In this document: piece by piece, positions 38,176 through 48,600 of the stretch
Numbering within the stretch: the first letter of the stretch is position 1
How the letters are laid out: each line of letters opens with the position of its first letter
Notes under the pieces: generated by a model
Database searches by the model: none
Told to the model about the DNA's origin: nothing
Seen by the model: the letters and a program-made list of their open reading frames with translations, nothing else
NCBI RefSeq assembly: GCF_024749285.1
Contig: NZ_CP087196.1
Span: 1,116,001 to 1,180,000 of the forward strand
Direction: 5' to 3'
Source: Pseudomonas sp. B21-015
GTDB lineage: Bacteria > Pseudomonadota > Gammaproteobacteria > Pseudomonadales > Pseudomonadaceae
DNA length: 64,000 bases
Position numbers and translations under genes: made by a program

Positions 38176-39540
38176 ATGAAAATAACAAAGAGTCTGTTCC
38201 ACGTTGGCGTTCTGGGGCTGTCGCTGCTGGCAACCGGTGTGATGGCGGCGGTCCCTGCGGCCGAAGCGGACAAGCTGGGCAAGAGCCTGACCCCGATGGG
38301 CGCCGAGATGGCGGGTAACGCCGACGGTTCGATCCCGGCCTGGAAACCCATGCCGAAAAACGCCGGTAGCGTGGACAGCAAGGGTTTTCTGTCTGATCCG
38401 TTCTCTAGTGAAAAACCGCAGTTCACCATCACCGCGCAGAACGTCGACCAGTACAAGGACAAGCTCGCGCCGGGCCAGTACGCGATGTTCAAGCGCTACC
38501 CGGAAACCTTCAAGATGCCGGTCTACCCGTCCCACCGCGGTGCCACCGTGCCGGATGAGGTGTTTGCCTCGATCAAGAAGAACGCCACCAACACTAATCT
38601 GGTGTCCGGCGGCAACGGTCTGGAAAACTTCGAAACCGCGATCCCGTTCCCGATTCCGAAAAGCGGTGTTGAAGTCATCTGGAACCATATCACCCGTTAT
38701 CGCGGCGGCAGTGTGACCCGTCTGATAACCCAGGCCACGCCGCAGCCGAACGGCTCGTTCAGCCTGGTGTACTTCGAGGACCAGTTCGTGTTCCGCGACA
38801 AGATGAAGGATTACGACCCGAAAAACCCGGGCAACATCCTGTTCTACTTCAAGCAGAAAGTGACCGCGCCGGCGCGTCTGGCCGGTGGTGTGCTGCTGGT
38901 GCACGAAACCCTCGATCAGGTTAAAGAGCCGCGTTCGGCGTGGGTCTACAACGCCGGGCAGCGCCGCGTGCGTCGTGCGCCGCAAGTGTCCTATGACGGA
39001 CCGGGTACCGCAGCCGATGGCCTGCGTACCTCCGACAACCTGGACATGTACAACGGTGCGCCGGATCGCTATGACTGGAAGCTCGAAGGCAAGAAAGAGA
39101 TGTACATCGCCTCCGACAGCTACAAGCTCGATTCGCCACAACTGAAGTACGCCGACATCATCAAGGCCGGTCACATCAACCAGGACCTGGCTCGCTATGA
39201 ACTGCGTCGGGTCTGGCATGTGGTCGCGACCCTGAAGGAAGGTCAGCGTCACATCTACGCCAAACGTGACTTCTACATCGACGAAGACACCTGGCAGGCG
39301 GCAGTGGTCGACCACTACGACGGTCGCGGGCAACTGTGGCGCGTCGCCGAGGCTCACGCCGAGAACTACTACGACAAGCAAGTGCCGTGGTACGCCCTCG
39401 AAACCTTGTACGACCTGCAATCGGGCCGCTACCTGGCACTGGGCATGAAGAACGAAGAGAAGTCGGCGTATAACTTCGGCTTCACCGCCAGCACCGCCGA
39501 CTTCACTCCGGCCGCGTTGCGTCAGGAAGGCGTTCGCTAA
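38176..39540 (+). CDS. DUF1329 exported protein (LolB-like fold)
   Basis: This 454-residue protein has a signal peptide (MKITKSLFHVGVLGLSLLAT, cleaved after GVMAA). DUF1329 proteins resemble the lipoprotein carrier LolB in fold; they are thought to bind a lipid-like ligand in the periplasm. It has no lipobox. It is cotranscribed with the DUF1302 gene (28-base gap) and ended by a strong terminator. Together with the upstream acyl-CoA ligase it suggests a pathway that moves or hydrolyses a lipid and then activates the acid. Confidence 0.87.
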   Translation: MKITKSLFHVGVLGLSLLATGVMAAVPAAEADKLGKSLTPMGAEMAGNADGSIPAWKPMPKNAGSVDSKGFLSDPFSSEKPQFTITAQNVDQYKDKLAPGQYAMFKRYPETFKMPVYPSHRGATVPDEVFASIKKNATNTNLVSGGNGLENFETAIPFPIPKSGVEVIWNHITRYRGGSVTRLITQATPQPNGSFSLVYFEDQFVFRDKMKDYDPKNPGNILFYFKQKVTAPARLAGGVLLVHETLDQVKEPRSAWVYNAGQRRVRRAPQVSYDGPGTAADGLRTSDNLDMYNGAPDRYDWKLEGKKEMYIASDSYKLDSPQLKYADIIKAGHINQDLARYELRRVWHVVATLKEGQRHIYAKRDFYIDEDTWQAAVVDHYDGRGQLWRVAEAHAENYYDKQVPWYALETLYDLQSGRYLALGMKNEEKSAYNFGFTASTADFTPAALRQEGVR

Positions 39541-39568
39541 TACGTTGTAAACCGAGGCCGCATCCTCG

Positions 39569-39605
39569 AAAAAACGCCCCGACTGGTTCGGGGCGTTTTT
39601 TTTTC
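39569..39605 (+). terminator. Intrinsic terminator of the DUF1302-DUF1329 unit
   Basis: The stem AACGCCCCGA...TCGGGGCGTT, loop CTGGT, has a run of nine T after it and an A run before it. Confidence 0.93.
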
Positions 39606-39607
39606 CT

Positions 39608-39698
39608 TCAAAAGATCGCAGCCTGCGGCAGCTCCTACAGGTTATGCGTACGCCGCGATGTTGCGGGTGTACTCGGTCGGTGCAGGAGCGGCTGCGAA
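39608..39698. repeat. Palindromic repeat, GATCGCAGCC family, right arm decayed
   Basis: The left arm TCAAAAGATCGCAGCCTGCG is intact. The right arm reads GTGCAGGAGCGGCTGCGAA, shorter than in the copy at 22396-22502. The shared centre GGGTGTACTCGGTC shows that both derive from one unit. Confidence 0.7.
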
Positions 39699-39851
39699 CA
39701 TTTTGCCGACATTCAGGCGTTATGAGCCGGACATCTCTGGTTGTAGTCTTTTTGTAGCCATTTGTAGCAATAACCTTCAATAGCTCTTCGTTTACCGCTA
39801 GGCTGCGGACATCTGTAACGCCGCCATCAGTATTTCAAACAAGAGCCGGCC

Positions 39852-42590
39852 ATGACTGATCTGTCCCCACTTCCGGGCCCTGAAAGCGTTGCCGTCGCGG
39901 CACTGGGCGGGCGCTTTTTCCGACCCCCGCTGCCCGACGGCCATGTGCTGCGGCGGCGTCTGTGCGAGCGCCTGAGTGCAGGTCTGGGTGGCAGGTTGTT
40001 GCTGATCAGCGCTCCGGCGGGGTTCGGCAAGAGTTCATTGGCGGTGGAGTTTTGTCAGGGTTTACCGGAGCATTGGCAAAGCCTGTGGCTGGGGTTAAGT
40101 CCACGGGACAGCGATCCGGGCCGTTTTCTTGAGCGCCTGCTCGAAGGTCTTCAGGAGTATTTCCCGCAGTTGGGCAGCCAGGCGCTGGGGCTGCTGAAAA
40201 TGCGCCAACGTCATCAGCCATTCGCTTTCGAAGAATGGCTGGACGGTTTGCTCGATGAGCTGGCGGTGCACCTTTCACCCGGCAAGCCGTTGCTGCTGGT
40301 GCTCGATGACTACCATCTGGCCCAAGGCCCGGTGCTTGATCGTTGCCTGCAATTTTTTCTCAATCATTTACCCGATGGCCTGCTGGTCATGGTTACTAGC
40401 CGGCAGCGTCCGGACTGGCACCTGGCGCGTCTGCGGTTGTCGCGGCAACTGCTCGAACTGCACGAGCAAGATCTGCGCCTGACCCACGATGAGGCTCTGA
40501 GCCTGCTTGATCGACACAGCATTTCATTGCGTGGCGAGGCGCTGGAGAGTTTGATCCAGCGCAGCGAAGGCTGGGTGGCCGGGCTGCGTTTCTGGCTGCT
40601 GGCGGCCTCCGAAGCGGGCAGCGAGGGCGCATTGCCCCAGTCGTTGTACGGCGGGGAAGGGCTGATTCGTGATTACCTGCTCGAAGAGGTGATCGATTGC
40701 CTGCCCGCCGAGGTGCAGTCATTCCTGTACGACACCGCGCCACAAGAGCGCTTTTGCAGCGAACTGTGCGACGCCGTGCGCGAAGCTCATGACAGCGCCG
40801 AGATCCTGCGTTTCCTGCTGGCGCATCAGGTGTTTCTGGTGCCACTGGACGAACACGGTCACTGGTATCGCTATCACCACCTGTTTTCCGACCTGCTGCG
40901 CAGCCGGCCCAGCGCCCAGGCGATGGTGCCGACAGCCAGCCTGCATCTGCGTGCCTGCCGCTGGTTCAACACCCAGGGATTACTCGATGAAGCGGTAGAG
41001 CAAGCGTTGCGCGCCGGGCACCTGGATGTTGCAGCGAATCTGGTACAAAACCTCTCTGAAGAACAGCTGCTGGCCGAGCAGAACGTCGGCATGCTGCTGC
41101 GCTGGAAAATGGACTTGCCCGACAGCCTGCTGATCAGCACGCCACGGTTGATCGTGCTCTACAGCTGGGCGTTGGGGCTGGCCTGTCAACTGGACGCCGC
41201 CGAGGAGCTGGCCAGTCACCTGAGCCGCTTCCTGCCGGCGCCATCGGCCACGGCGCAAAAGTCCATGCTGGCGCAATGGCTGGCCCTGAGCGGCATCATT
41301 GCCCGGGGGCGAGGCAATCGGGAGCTGACGCTGCTCTATTGCACCGAAGCGCTGGAAAGCCTGCCGGCCAAACGCTATGGACAGCGCCTGATGTGCCTCT
41401 CGACATTGTCCAACCTGGCCATTGCCGACAGCGATCTCTGGCGTGCACGAGGGTTGAATCGTGAGTCCCTTGAGCTGGCACAACGGGTCGGTAACCCGTT
41501 GTTCGAGGCGCTGGCCCATTACGACCGCGCCCGCGTGTTGCAAGCGCGCGGGGAGATTCTTCGTTCACTGGATGAAGTCCGTCAGGGGCTGCAACGCCTG
41601 CAAGGCTTATCCCCGCTACGGCTTTATGCGGTGCGCGCACGTTTGACCTTGTACGAGGGTTTTTTGCTGGCGCTGCGCTTGCAACCCCAGGCCGCGCGGG
41701 CGCGTTTGCTGGCGGGGTTGGGGGAAGCCAGGGCCTGTCGCGACATCAGCGTGCTGATCGGCCACTGCGTAATTGCCCGGCTGGACGGCAACAGCGGCGA
41801 ATTCGCGAAAGCCTTCGCCGAACTTGCCGAGGCCGAGCGGCTGATGCACATCTGGGACGTCCCGCCGATTTACTATCTGGCGATGATTACCCTGGTCAAA
41901 TGCGAACTCTGGCTGGTCCAGGGCCGCACCGATCTGGCCGAACCCTGGCTTGCGCGACTGGGCCAGACCTACAACGGCGAGCACCCGGCGGCACCGCCGG
42001 AATTCCATCCGCAACTGCCGCTGCACATTGAACTGCAACAGGCGTTGCTGGACGTGATGAAGGGCCAGCCCATGCTCGCCGAAGGGCGCTTGAACGCGCT
42101 GCATGAACACGGTCAGCGCACCGACCGGCAGATGCTCAGCGTGATGGCGCTGAATCAGACAATCACGCTGTTGTTGGCGGGCGATCGCGAGCCCGAGGCC
42201 CGCAAGGCTCTGATCCAGGCGTTGGAAGCGGCCGCCGGTGGCGTCCTGCAACCGTTCGACCAATTGCTGGCCGAGCACCCGGACTGGCTGCGCGGGCAAC
42301 TTCAACTCTGTGCGCCAACGGCCGTTTCGCTGAGCCTCTCGGAAAAGCTTCTGGCTCTGGTCTCCCGCCCGATGCTGGAGGCGTCGCCTGCTGCGGAACA
42401 ACTCAGTACGCGTGAACTGGCCGTTTTGCAACTGATCGCCCAAGGGTGTTCGAACCAGGAAATCAGCGATCAGTTGTTCATTTCGCTGCATACGGTGAAG
42501 ACCCATGCCAGCCATATCAACAGTAAGTTGGGGGTTGAGCGGCGCACGCAGGCGGTGGCGCGGGCGAAGGAGTTGGGGGTGTTGTCTTAG
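39852..42590 (+). CDS. MalT-type LuxR-family ATP-dependent regulator
   Basis: This is a 912-residue STAND-type regulator with the Walker A loop APAGFGKSS (residues 54-62), Walker B-like LLLVLDDYH, a winged-helix region, TPR-like repeats in the middle and a C-terminal LuxR helix-turn-helix (LSTRELAVLQLIAQGCSNQE followed by ISDQLFISLHTVKTH). Its inducer is probably a small molecule bound by the repeat region. It lies directly after the DUF1302-DUF1329 unit, as PA3921 does after PA3922-PA3923, and probably activates that unit. ATG 39852. Confidence 0.92.
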   Translation: MTDLSPLPGPESVAVAALGGRFFRPPLPDGHVLRRRLCERLSAGLGGRLLLISAPAGFGKSSLAVEFCQGLPEHWQSLWLGLSPRDSDPGRFLERLLEGLQEYFPQLGSQALGLLKMRQRHQPFAFEEWLDGLLDELAVHLSPGKPLLLVLDDYHLAQGPVLDRCLQFFLNHLPDGLLVMVTSRQRPDWHLARLRLSRQLLELHEQDLRLTHDEALSLLDRHSISLRGEALESLIQRSEGWVAGLRFWLLAASEAGSEGALPQSLYGGEGLIRDYLLEEVIDCLPAEVQSFLYDTAPQERFCSELCDAVREAHDSAEILRFLLAHQVFLVPLDEHGHWYRYHHLFSDLLRSRPSAQAMVPTASLHLRACRWFNTQGLLDEAVEQALRAGHLDVAANLVQNLSEEQLLAEQNVGMLLRWKMDLPDSLLISTPRLIVLYSWALGLACQLDAAEELASHLSRFLPAPSATAQKSMLAQWLALSGIIARGRGNRELTLLYCTEALESLPAKRYGQRLMCLSTLSNLAIADSDLWRARGLNRESLELAQRVGNPLFEALAHYDRARVLQARGEILRSLDEVRQGLQRLQGLSPLRLYAVRARLTLYEGFLLALRLQPQAARARLLAGLGEARACRDISVLIGHCVIARLDGNSGEFAKAFAELAEAERLMHIWDVPPIYYLAMITLVKCELWLVQGRTDLAEPWLARLGQTYNGEHPAAPPEFHPQLPLHIELQQALLDVMKGQPMLAEGRLNALHEHGQRTDRQMLSVMALNQTITLLLAGDREPEARKALIQALEAAAGGVLQPFDQLLAEHPDWLRGQLQLCAPTAVSLSLSEKLLALVSRPMLEASPAAEQLSTRELAVLQLIAQGCSNQEISDQLFISLHTVKTHASHINSKLGVERRTQAVARAKELGVLS

Positions 42591-42615
42591 CTGAGGGACA
42601 ACGGCATCTCTTAAA

Positions 42616-42647
42616 GAAAAACGCCCCGAACAAGTCGGGGCGTTTTT
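42616..42647. terminator. Bidirectional intrinsic terminator
   Basis: AAAAACGCCCCGA-ACAAG-TCGGGGCGTTTTT serves the LuxR gene on the plus strand and the RTX gene on the minus strand. Confidence 0.92.
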
Positions 42648-42663
42648 CATTGTATTGCCCTTG

Positions 42664-45600
42664 TCATACCACCAGATCGTTGGCACTAAAGGTGTCCACG
42701 CCTACCAGCTGGATTTCGAAATCCGCACCCAGCGTGCCATTGACGTTGCCATACAGTACATGATCTTCGAAACGCAGTTGTCCTGATCCTGTGAACGCAT
42801 TCGAGTCAATGAAGGTGAAGGTGTTGAACGCAGAGGTGAGCATATTGGCATCGAGTTTCGACAGGTCGATCTTGTCGCCCTGCAGGCTGCTGAAGTCGGT
42901 GATGACGTCGCTGGTTGCCCCTTTACCCAGCTCGCTGAGCAAATTGAAAACAAACCGGTCGGCACCAGAGCCGCCCGTGAGGGTGTCTACACCCATGCCT
43001 CCCACCAGTAGGTCATTGCCCACACCACCGTCGAGCAGGTCGTCGCCCGCCCCGCCATTGAGCAGGTTATTGCCGTCGTTGCCGTTGATAACGTTGTTCA
43101 GGGTGTTGCCGACACCGTTGAGGTTGTTGCTGCCGGTGAGGGTGAGGTTTTCCAGATTGGCACCCAGGGTCCAGCTCACCGAAGAGCGCACGGTGTCGAT
43201 TTCGCTCGCCAGGGTACTGGTCTCGGTGACCGCGTCCTGGAGGTTGTCGACGATATAGGTGTCGTTGCCGGTGCCGCCGATCATCAGGTCGGCACCGGTT
43301 CCGCCCTCCAGAACGTTGCTGCCGCTGTTGCCGATCAGACGGTTGCCCAGGGCGTTACCGGTGGCGTCGAGGTTGTCGCTGCCGGTGAGGGTCAGGTTCT
43401 CGAGGTTGCTGCCCAGGGTGTAGCTGATCGACGACATGACCGTGTCGATTTCGGTCAGCGAGGTGCCGCGTTCGATCACCGTGTCGCCGAGGTTGTCGAC
43501 GAGGTAGGTATCGTTGCCGGCACCACCGTCCAGGGTGTCGGCCCCGGCCTTGCCGTCGAGGATGTTGGCGGCGGCGTTGCCGAGCAGGGTGTTGTTCAGG
43601 TCGTTGCCGATCACGGTGAAGGCACCGATACCGGTGACGGTGACGTTTTCGACGTTTTGCAGGTTGCTTTGGTTGAGGTCGACGGTGCTGGTGGTCGGGG
43701 TCGAGGTGTAGCTGATGTTCAGCAGGTCGCGGCCCTGATCGGCGGTTTCCTGCAGCAGCGCCAGTTCGCCGGCCTGGTCGAGGACGTAGGTGTCGTCGCC
43801 GGCGCCGCCGATCAGCGTGTCCAGGCCGGCCGCGCCGTTGAGGATGTTGTTGCCGCCGTTGCCGGTCAGCACGTTGTTCAGGGCATTGCCGAGGCCGTTG
43901 AGGTTGTCGCTGCCGGTGAGGGTGAGGTTTTCCAGGTTGGCGCCCAGGGTCCAGCTGACCGAGGAGCGCACGGTGTCGACTTCAGATATCAGGGTACTGG
44001 TCTCGGCGACCACGTCCTTGAGGTTATCGACGCTGTAGGTGTCGTTGCCGAAACCGCCGATCATCACATCGACGCCGCTTCCGCCCTCCAGCACGTTGTT
44101 GCCGTTGTTGCCGATCAGCACGTTGTTCAGGGCGTTGCCGATACCGGTGAGGTTGTCGTTGCCGGTCAGGGTCAGGTTCTCGACGTTGCTGCCCAGGGTG
44201 TAGCTGATCGATGACAGCACCGTGTCGATTTCGGTTAGCGAGGTGCTGGTTTCCACCACCACGTCATTAACATTATCCACAACGTAAACGTCGTTGCCTG
44301 CACCGCCAGTCATGAGGTCTTGACCGGCCCCGCCATTGAGGGTGTTGGCGGCGGCGTTGCCGGTGAGGCTGTTGTCGAGTTCGTTGCCGATCATATTGAG
44401 TGCCGCAGTACCCAACAGCACGCCATCTTCGACGTTGGCCGACAGGATGTAGCTCACCGTCGTGCGGATCTGGTCGCGGCCTTCGCCGGTCAGTTCGGTG
44501 ATTTTGTCGGCGTCGTTGTCGATGATGTAGGTGTCATCGCCACTGCCGCCGACGAGGGTGTCGCCCCCGGCGCCGCCATCCAGCCAGTCGTCGCCGGCAC
44601 CGCCCTGCAGGGTGTTGACGTAGGCGTTGCCTTGCAGGGTGTTGTTCAGGTCGTTGCCGATCACGGTGAAGGCACCGAGGCCGGTGACGGTGACGTTTTC
44701 GACGTTCTGCAGGTTGCTTTGGCTGAGGTCGACGGTGCTGGTGGTCGGGGTCGAGGTGTAGCTGATGTTCAGCAGGTCGCGGCCCTGATCGGCGGTTTCC
44801 TGCAGCAGCGCCAGTTCGCCGGCCTGGTCGAGGACGTAGGTGTCGTCGCCGGCGCCGCCGATCATGGTGTCCAGGCCGGCCGCGCCGTTGAGGATGTTGC
44901 TGCCGCTGTTGCCGGTCAGCACGTTGTTCAGGGCATTGCCGAGGCCGTTGAGGTTGTCGCTGCCGGTGAGGGTGAGGTTTTCCAGGTTGGCACCGAGGGT
45001 CCAGCTGACCGAGGAGCGCACGGTGTCGATTTCGCTCGCCAGGGTACTGGTCTCGGCGACCACGTCCTTGAGGTTGTCGACGCTGTAGGTGTCGTTGCCG
45101 AAACCGCCGATCATCACATCGACGCCGCTTCCGCCGTCCAGCACGTTGTTGCCGTTGTTGCCGATCAGGCGGTTGCTCAGCGCATTACCGGTACCGTCCA
45201 GATTATCGCCGCCGGTGAGGGTCAGGTATTCCAGATTGCTAGTGCTGCCCAGGGTGTAGCTGATCGATGACAGCACCGTGTCGATTTCGGTTAGCGAGGT
45301 GCTGGTTTCCACCACCACGTCACCCACGTTATCCACAACGTAAACGTCGTTGCCTGCACCGCCAGTCATGAGGTCTTGGCCGGCCCCGCCATTGAGGGTG
45401 TTGGCGGCGGCGTTGCCGGTGAGGCTGTTGTCGAGTTCGTTGCCGATCATATTGAGTGCCGCAGTACCCAGCAGCACGCCGTCTTCGACGTTGGCCGACA
45501 GGATGTAGCTCACCGTCGTGCGGATCTGGTCGCGGCCTTCGCCGGCCAGTTCGGTGATTTTGTCGGCGTCGTTGTCGATGATGTAGGTGTCATCGCCACT

Positions 45601-48600
45601 GCCGCCGACGAGGGTGTCGCCCCCGGCGCCGCCATCCATCCAGTCGTCGCCGGCACCGCCCTGCAGGGTGTTGACGTAGGCGTTGCCGAGCAGGGTGTTG
45701 TTCAGGTCGTTGCCGATCACGGTGAAGGCACCGATACCGGTGACGGTGACGTTTTCGACGTTCTGCAGGTTGCTTTGGCTGAGGTCGACGGTGCTGGTGG
45801 TCGGGGTCGAGGTGTAGCTGATGTTCAGCAGGTCGCGGCCCTGATCGGCGGTTTCCTGCAGCAGCGCCAGTTCGCCGGCCTGGTCGAGGACGTAGGTGTC
45901 GTCGCCGGCGCCGCCGATCAGCGTGTCCAGGCCGGCCGCGCCGTTGAGGATGTTGTTGCCGCTGTTGCCGGTCAGCACGTTGTTCAGGGCATTGCCGAGG
46001 CCGTTGAGGTTGTCGCTGCCGGTGAGGGTGAGGTTTTCCAGGTTGGCCCCCAGGGTCCAGCTGACCGAGGAGCGCACGGTGTCGATTTCGCTCGCCAGGG
46101 TACTGGTCTCGGCGACCACGTCCTTGAGGTTGTCGACGCTGTAGGTGTCATTGCCGCTGCCGCCGATCATCACGTCGGCACCGCTTCCGCCGTCCAGCAC
46201 GTTATTGCCGCTGTTGCCGATCAGGCGGTTGCTCAGCGCATTACCGGTACCGTCCAGATTATCGCCGCCGGTGAGGGTCAGGTATTCCAGATTGCTGGTG
46301 CTGCCCAGGGTGTAGCTGATCGATGACAGCACCGTGTCGATTTCGGTTAGCGAGGTGCTGGTTTCCACCACCACGTCATTAACATTATCCACAACGTAAA
46401 CGTCGTTGCCTGCACCGCCAGTCATGAGGTCTTGACCGGCCCCGCCATTGAGGGTGTTGGCGGCGGCGTTGCCGGTGAGGCTGTTGTCGAGTTCGTTGCC
46501 GATCATATTGAGTGCCGCAGTACCCAACAGCACGCCATCTTCGACGTTGGCCGACAGGATGTAGCTCACCGTCGTGCGGATCTGGTCGCGGCCTTCGCCG
46601 GTCAGTTCGGTGATTTTGTCGGCGTCGTTGTCGATGATGTAGGTGTCATCGCCACTGCCGCCGACGAGGGTGTCGCCCCCGGCGCCGCCATCCAGCCAGT
46701 CGTCGCCGGCACCGCCCTGCAGGGTGTTGACGTAGGCGTTGCCGAGCAGGGTGTTGTTCAGGTCGTTGCCGATCACGGTGAAGGCACCGAGGCCGGTGAC
46801 GGTGACGTTTTCGACGTTCTGCAGGTTGCTTTGGCTGAGGTCGACGGTGCTGGTGGTCGGGGTCGAGGTGTAGCTGATGTTCAGCAGGTCGCGGCCCTGA
46901 TCGGCGGTTTCCTGCAGCAGCGCCAGTTCGCCGGCCTGGTCGAGGACGTAGGTGTCGTCGCCGGCGCCGCCGATCATGGTGTCCAGGCCGGCCGCGCCGT
47001 TGAGGATGTTGCTGCCGCTGTTGCCGGTCAGCACGTTGTTCAGGGCATTGCCGAGGCCGTTGAGGTTGTCGCTGCCGGTGAGGGTGAGGTTTTCCAGGTT
47101 GGCACCGAGGGTCCAGCTGACCGAGGAGCGCACGGTGTCGATTTCGCTCGCCAGGGTACTGGTCTCGGCGACCACGTCCTTGAGGTTGTCGACGCTGTAG
47201 GTGTCGTTGCCGAAACCGCCGATCATCACATCGACGCCGCTTCCGCCGTCCAGCACGTTGTTGCCGTTGTTGCCGATCAGGCGGTTGCTCAGCGCATTAC
47301 CGGTACCGTCCAGATTATCGCCGCCGGTGAGGGTCAGGTATTCCAGATTGCTAGTGCTGCCCAGGGTGTAGCTGATCGATGACAGCACCGTGTCGATTTC
47401 GGTTAGCGAGGTGCTGGTTTCCACCACCACGTCACCCACGTTATCCACAACGTAAACGTCGTTGCCTGCACCGCCAGTCATGAGGTCTTGGCCGGCCCCG
47501 CCATTGAGGGTGTTGGCGGCGGCGTTGCCGGTGAGGCTGTTGTCGAGTTCGTTGCCGATCATATTGAGTGCCGCAGTACCCAGCAGCACGCCGTCTTCGA
47601 CGTTGGCCGACAGGATGTAGCTCACCGTCGTGCGGATCTGGTCGCGGCCTTCGCCGGCCAGTTCGGTGATTTTGTCGGCGTCGTTGTCGATGATGTAGGT
47701 GTCATCGCCACTGCCGCCGACGAGGGTGTCGCCCCCGGCGCCGCCATCCATCCAGTCGTCGCCGGCACCGCCCTGCAGGGTGTTGACGTAGGCGTTGCCG
47801 AGCAGGGTGTTGTTCAGGTCGTTGCCGATCACGGTGAAGGCACCGATACCGGTGACGGTGACGTTTTCGACGTTCTGCAGGTTGCTTTGGCTGAGGTCGA
47901 CGGTGCTGGTGGTCGGGGTCGAGGTGTAGCTGATGTTCAGCAGGTCGCGGCCCTGATCGGCGGTTTCCTGCAGCAGCGCCAGTTCGCCGGCCTGGTCGAG
48001 GACGTAGGTGTCGTCGCCGGCGCCGCCGATCAGCGTGTCCAGGCCGGCCGCGCCGTTGAGGATGTTGTTGCCGCTGTTGCCGGTCAGCACGTTGTTCAGG
48101 GCATTGCCGAGGCCGTTGAGGTTGTCGCTGCCGGTGAGGGTGAGGTTTTCCAGGTTGGCCCCCAGGGTCCAGCTGACCGAGGAGCGCACGGTGTCGATTT
48201 CGCTCGCCAGGGTACTGGTCTCGGCGACCACGTCCTTGAGGTTGTCGACGCTGTAGGTGTCATTGCCGCTGCCGCCGATCATCACGTCGGCACCGCTTCC
48301 GCCGTCCAGCACGTTATTGCCGCTGTTGCCGATCAGGCGGTTGCTCAGCGCATTACCGGTACCGTCCAGATTATCGCCGCCGGTGAGGGTCAGGTATTCC
48401 AGATTGCTGGTGCTGCCCAGGGTGTAGCTGATCGATGACAGCACCGTGTCGATTTCGGTTAGCGAGGTGCTGGTTTCCACCACCACGTCATTAACATTAT
48501 CCACAACGTAAACGTCGTTGCCTGCACCGCCAGTCATGAGGTCTTGACCGGCCCCGCCATTGAGGGTGTTGGCGGCGGCGTTGCCGGTGAGGCTGTTGTC

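Noticed and set aside
38125..39780. A 551-residue open frame antisense to the DUF1329 gene
   Set aside because: It is a typical antisense shadow in GC-rich DNA; it runs through the DUF1329 terminator and has no start signal.
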